Shown here in pieces: positions 59,509-64,000 of a stretch of DNA of 64,000 nt (position 1 is the stretch's first letter; every line of letters starts with the position of its first letter). A program made the translations under genes and the position numbers. The DNA lies in the NCBI GenBank assembly GCA_903813345.2, contig CAIIXF020000012.1:34424572-34488571 (forward strand). Direction: 5' to 3'. Under the pieces are notes generated by a model that worked only from the letters and a program-made list of their open reading frames with translations, was not told where the DNA came from and searched no databases. The DNA comes from Owenia fusiformis (Eukaryota > Annelida > Polychaeta > Sabellida > Oweniidae).

Positions 59509-59840
59509 TGTATTAACTTATTCGTAATGTAGGCTGTATTGGTTAATAATTAAGGAATAAATCGAAGTATGTGCCTGTTGTCTATGTCATAGAACGCCGA
59601 TGGTTTCATTGGATGATGTCCTATTTCTTTACATTCAGATATTTGACGTAGTATCCAGAAGTACTCGAAGGCAATTGCTACTTCTGTAGGGTACGTTTGC
59701 AAATCGTCTCTCTCCATTTATCTCAACCTAGGTAGGGAAAATGTTTCAACTGGGGATCATTGAATACTGTCATCCACGCATTTTGAATTGCTGTGCTTTA
59801 TGCATGTTATTATTTGATATGGTTGAAAAAAACCGAAGAT

Positions 59841-60095
59841 AAGAGAGATTTCGTAACTCACTTTATAAGCATGTGTATTATTCCTGTATATTGTATTACT
59901 TATTCTTATATAAAGCGTTTGATTACGTCATCATTTATTGCATAGCTCTATACGTCCATAAGTGTAATGTTCTTATACATCGTCGTCTACATATGTAAGA
60001 ACATCACACTAGAGTTGCGCAATAAATGATAATGCAATCAAACGCTCCATAAGTTATACGGGAATTATAAACATAAGTGAGATGCGAAATCTCTT
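59841..60095. mobile_element. Palindromic MITE, arms of about 120 bp
   Basis: The arms begin AAGAGA.ATTTCG.A.CTCAC and include AGCGTTTGATT.C.TCATTTATTG. The centre is at about 59975. One arm recurs at 28977-29065. Confidence 0.75.
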
Positions 60096-60266
60096 GTATA
60101 CATAAAACTTTATTGTACTCGTAGATTAATATATTTATATAACCCACCGTATATTTTTGAATAGAATTGTATGGTCAACAAAATAAGATTCTAAGATGTC
60201 CATCTACTTCTAAAGGTACAAATGGCGACTATTGCATAAGCAATATATGCGTACAGTGTAATTGTG

Positions 60267-61526
60267 CTAGGTCATCGAGATCCACTGAGGTGGGTAATGG
60301 TCTTCTTTTTTATATGTATACCAAATCTGACTTTTTGGTCTAGGATGGTTGCCATAATAGATCACTTCCCCTCCAGTTAAGTATGCCCCCCACCATCCAA
60401 AGGTAGTCGAACCAAATATGGAGTGATGGCAAGAGGAAAGGATACCCATGTCGACCCAAGCGTTGTTACGGTTAGGGCACATTACTCCATCTTGCGGAAG
60501 GACATTCATTCGTGCCCACATCAGATCATCGCTGCATACAAAAAACTTGACCTTTTTATACCGTTTTCGAAAATAGTCCATGGCTTTCTCAAAGAAGTGA
60601 ACTGAAGGCGATTCATAGCCTATCTTTTTATAATATTCATTGAGTATTTCACCTCTGCGGACTAGGACACTGACGAGTGTCAACCCGGTTTCATTATTTA
60701 AAGCATTCCTCATATAGGCATCAACCTTAGCTTGAATGTGAGCACGAAGCTTGAATTCATTCCTTATTTCCTTTTCAACGTTTATAAAGTATTTGAATGA
60801 TTGCAAGTACCCTCTCAATACCGTGTGCTTATGTGGTAAAGCCATTAGTGATGCTTTGAATTGTTTATCCTTGTCGTCGCTCTTTTTGTTTTTTAATGCA
60901 ACCTTGAGGGGGAAATCAAGATCACCTACACTATATCCTGTAACTTTACAATTTTTACTCAGATCAAATTTGCCATCAACTGCAAAAGTCATATTATTCG
61001 CTTTGGCTATGCCGAAACCAGAAGCGTACTCGAACATGGCATTACCCAAACGTCCTTTCGGACGCCATAAAACTAAAACGGGAGTTTTTGGAATTATTCG
61101 ATGCTTTAGATTACTTTCGTTGTGTTGTTTTAAAATTTCTTTTACATTTTTGTCCGAGACGTTAGATGGATAAGATGTAGACGTCTCTGTAAAGTTCTTT
61201 ATATGTGTTTTTGTTACACTGTGAGCTGAAATCTGATTTGACGTTGTGGATTCAATATTCAAGCCATTTGTGCTATTCTTAATAGCTACGTCTTTACCAG
61301 AGTGAAACTGGTGGGGACCTGATGAATCAACCAAACGCTCCTCTTCATAGTTTGCGTCCTGTTGAACTTTTTGAAATAATATCATCTTACGTCTCGTATC
61401 TTTAACAGTATTTACAATATATATCTCTATAAAGATAAAAACAGCTATTGATATACAGAGACAAATGAATAGAATAGATCGGTTAGGTTTAATCCCGTAT
61501 TTCCATTTTCCATCGGATACTTCCAT
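60267..61526 (-). CDS. Type II membrane GT11-like alpha-1,2-fucosyltransferase
   Basis: The 419-residue protein has a short cytosolic N-terminus, one membrane anchor at about 17-39 and a Ser/Thr/Asn-rich stem to about 145, the layout of Golgi glycosyltransferases. The catalytic part shows GT11 features in order: RPKGRLGNAMFEYASGFGIAK (155-175, the family's G-x-L-G-N opening), VLVRRGE (287-293, the HxRRGD/E donor site), FFVCSDDLMWAR (328-339) and FGSTTFGWWGAYLTGG (371-386). Such enzymes transfer fucose from GDP-fucose to terminal galactose. The histidine of HxRRGD is Leu288 here, which is unusual. The gene has a single coding exon, common for invertebrate GT11 genes. It is convergent with the GPCR gene, whose 3' end is about 1.8 kb away. 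Confidence 0.85.
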   Translation of the reverse strand: MEVSDGKWKYGIKPNRSILFICLCISIAVFIFIEIYIVNTVKDTRRKMILFQKVQQDANYEEERLVDSSGPHQFHSGKDVAIKNSTNGLNIESTTSNQISAHSVTKTHIKNFTETSTSYPSNVSDKNVKEILKQHNESNLKHRIIPKTPVLVLWRPKGRLGNAMFEYASGFGIAKANNMTFAVDGKFDLSKNCKVTGYSVGDLDFPLKVALKNKKSDDKDKQFKASLMALPHKHTVLRGYLQSFKYFINVEKEIRNEFKLRAHIQAKVDAYMRNALNNETGLTLVSVLVRRGEILNEYYKKIGYESPSVHFFEKAMDYFRKRYKKVKFFVCSDDLMWARMNVLPQDGVMCPNRNNAWVDMGILSSCHHSIFGSTTFGWWGAYLTGGEVIYYGNHPRPKSQIWYTYKKEDHYPPQWISMT

Positions 61527-62039
61527 TGTATACGGTATTCCGTTAACCTAACACTATCAACACTTGTACAATTATTGATCTAATAAAACATATTCAACCA
61601 ACGGGTGTTATGAGCTGTCATCGTTTATAATGGCTGCTGTTATTTCATCAAAATGTCATTTTGTTGATTTGAACATTAAGATTAAATTGTCAATTATAGA
61701 TATATTGCTACAACATATGTAAACGATATAATGGTGTTAAGCAGCTTGAACAAAAATCATTTGCACAATTCAAGGTTAATCGAGCCACTAATTAATAGCA
61801 ATCGTGTAGAATGTTTTGATTTTCTAATATTAAGTTTCCAATGTGAAAATACAAATCACTCTAAAATTGAATATAATGCGAACACGATGCCTTGTGTTTC
61901 AATTCAATTGGCGAATACGACGCCTTATGTTAAATCCAATTGCCTATTACATATTAAATCGGTGACAAACCGAGCTTTAAGAGACAATTTTCATGTTAAT
62001 AATTCCTTAATGCCAAAGTCAAAACGTATTAGAAACATG

Positions 62040-62330
62040 ATCAGTTGAACCCTGACTAAACATTGTAATATTAATCGTGTAAACACCATAAACAGTGCCA
62101 TGTTTCTACCAGCAATCCTCCATGCATATGGAGTGTTTGTTCTGAGTGAGTCGCCTTCCCATACATTCTCCTCAATGCAATATAATATGGGTAGAGACAT
62201 CCTTCAACTTAAGTTTAACCCAGCAAGGGAAGCACTGTTGGGTGATTTTGGTTGGAGACTCATTTTAAGCTTGATTGATAAACGAAAGATTGATTTTTAT
62301 GCCTATTTAAAGTGTGATATTTATCAATAG
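62040..62330 (+). pseudogene. LINE ORF2 C-terminal fragment
   Basis: Residues such as LTKHCNINRVNTINSAMF, LPAILHAYG and ALLGDFGWRLILSLIDKRKID align by eye with the intron LINE blocks around APAILHGYPTWVL and ILGDLGWKPIAEVIEKRQIDY. It is related to, but diverged from, that LINE. A possible trace of the later SWGHDLAR block is seen near 62825-62850. It lies just upstream of the GT11 gene, in the opposite orientation. Confidence 0.65.
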
Positions 62331-64000
62331 ATATGTAATATAATTAAGATGTATAACAAGGCTTTTTGAACTATAATCCCCAAATCCGAAGAAATCTGAA
62401 GTTGAAAATGCCGTCCAATTCCAGTGACGTCAATGATTTCCCAGAAATTGCTCAGACGCCATCGAAGATCGAAAAAATACAAATAAATGTTACTTTTAAT
62501 CTCCGATAATCTTTCTGATTATTGAATAGATGTATGCTTGAGGGCTGATGGAAGATCAGAAGCTGAGAAAGAGTAATCGACTTGTTCGGCGGGCAAATGA
62601 AAAGTTGTACCTTCCAAAGTGATGCACCATGGGAGATATTTATGTAAATTACCACCTGAACTCTTATCGCGAATAGGGGTATTGAACATATAGACTGTTT
62701 GAATGTCCAGCCGACCACTTTATTAGACATGAACTCATGCTTGACATATTCTCATATTCCTGCAATTGTCACTGCAGGAAAAAACCAAATGGGTACTGGG
62801 TTCATGGAACAGTCTGAGAGATAGTTGGGGTCACGACCTAGCCAGAAAATGTGATGCGTGTTCAAAGTGATTTCTAGTCAAATTATATACTGCCATTAAA
62901 GTATACTGTAGTGTACAATGTCTAAAACTTGGTTCAGAGCAGATTTTAGCCCCTTTGTGCAAAAGGAATGATAGTTCGATGGTCCGTGGTCACATATAAA
63001 TAAATGGCATATCATTGGGAAAAGGAGGCACGAGGCTTTATGGTTAACTAAAAGGAATCAATGTAGTATCATTGGTTTTGTGATTTTGCAATGATTTTGT
63101 TTTATTGAGACACAGTGTATAGGTGGTTTTCTATGATACATATTTTAAACAAGCTCGTTTCGTAAGATATTTGGAGTCAGAAAGTATTATACTGTGCATA
63201 GAAATCAAAATTGGCAGCATAGTATTCATTAGACATGAGTATAATGATTGCCGTTGACACCGACTTGACATTCCAATCTCTCGTTCTGAACACGAAACTG
63301 AAGCTAATTATTGATCTCATTGACTTTCTTAATTTCTATGAATGCTGACCTAAGCTACTCATTGGGGATTGTATTGGTGGCATTCGGACTCGAGATAATT
63401 GTGTATAGTGTATCGTAAGTCGACACCGGCCGACGATCTTATAAAATTTTGTTTAATATTATGTATTTTATATTGTCTATATTTGTAAGATCAGAGACAC
63501 TTCAATAAACTATTTTAAACTAAAAAAACAACAAAAAACTAGTATATTTAGTTCAGCTTTAGTGTACCGCATGTAGTAGCAACCAATCATATTTTGTGAC
63601 ACACTGGTTTTGGATTGCTAGCCAAGTGTACATTCTTTAAAAAGAATAGAAAAAGAATGCACCTTTCTTTGTTACAAGTGTATATTCTTTAAAATAAAAT
63701 ACAGCTCATAAAATTGTGTAAGTACCTAAGTTGGGTTGAATAGTGTATAAAGGGTGAATTAAGGAGGTGGACAACAAGTCTTTAAAAGTGTATCCAGGAC
63801 GGATCTGCGAGCAAAAGGAATTACAGTTATGTAGCATCATATGTTTACAAATCATCGGACTTCATTTTTATTTTCTCGAAAATTAAACGACAACTCTTTA
63901 TATTTTTGAAAGAATTTCATTTCGAAGTGTCCTTTGCTATTTGTGTAAACATGCATGAATGACGTCATATTTTTCACTCACATGGTGAGCCTAAGAGATC
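62331..64000. other. No gene seen; possible retro-sequence 3' end
   Basis: At 63505-63540, CTTCAATAAACTATTTTAAA is followed by an A-rich tract with only AAC breaks, like the 3' end of a processed transcript. A loose inverted repeat with AAGTGTAYATTCTTTAAAA lies at 63625-63695. Confidence 0.35.

Overview
The window reads as AT-rich nuclear DNA of an animal, most likely a marine invertebrate bilaterian; nothing in it fixes the species. The evidence is spliced genes with matching intron phases, animal-type protein families (secreted PAN plus F5/8C discoidin proteins, a rhodopsin-like GPCR, a Rab-binding SHD/FYVE_2 protein, a GT11 fucosyltransferase-like enzyme, a secreted PF04199 cyclase), APE-type LINEs, Tc1/mariner relics and many small inverted-repeat elements. 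No bacterial, phage, CRISPR or operon-like features were seen.

Layout: 1-15 kb holds no recognisable host gene. It carries dispersed motifs, tandem arrays, palindromes, an inverted-duplicated mariner element (9343-12107) that itself carries a 1.7-kb insertion, and relics of a LINE reverse transcriptase and an LTR-element Gag-protease. At 15.7-28.4 kb lies one two-exon gene for a secreted cyclase/kynurenine-formamidase-like protein. Its roughly 12-kb intron contains an antisense LINE, which is split by a 4064-bp CACTG...CAGTG element with a 3-bp target duplication, and a minisatellite-flanked inverted structure (25.6-27.5 kb). At 31.5-39.9 kb is a tandem pair of four-exon genes with identical intron phases, each coding for a small secreted PAN-like plus discoidin protein. 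At 40-49.5 kb are a 664-bp direct duplication, several MITEs and a 4.1-kb foldback-like element whose arms contain 373-bp duplications and long arrays of a roughly 21-bp unit. At 50-51 kb (minus) is an exophilin/Slp-type Rab-binding protein without C2 domains, at 57.2-58.5 kb (plus) an orphan class A GPCR, and at 60.3-61.5 kb (minus) a GT11-like fucosyltransferase. A LINE relic lies near 62 kb.

The host genes do not form an evident pathway. Four of the six predicted products are secreted or membrane proteins (cyclase, two discoidin proteins, GPCR) and a fifth is a Golgi-type glycosyltransferase. The main interest of the window is nested and inverted repeat structure: a dated nesting order, palindromes that share a purine-rich core, and an exact 59-bp inverted templated insertion next to one of those palindromes. 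Coordinates of exons and element ends were read by eye; no database search was run.
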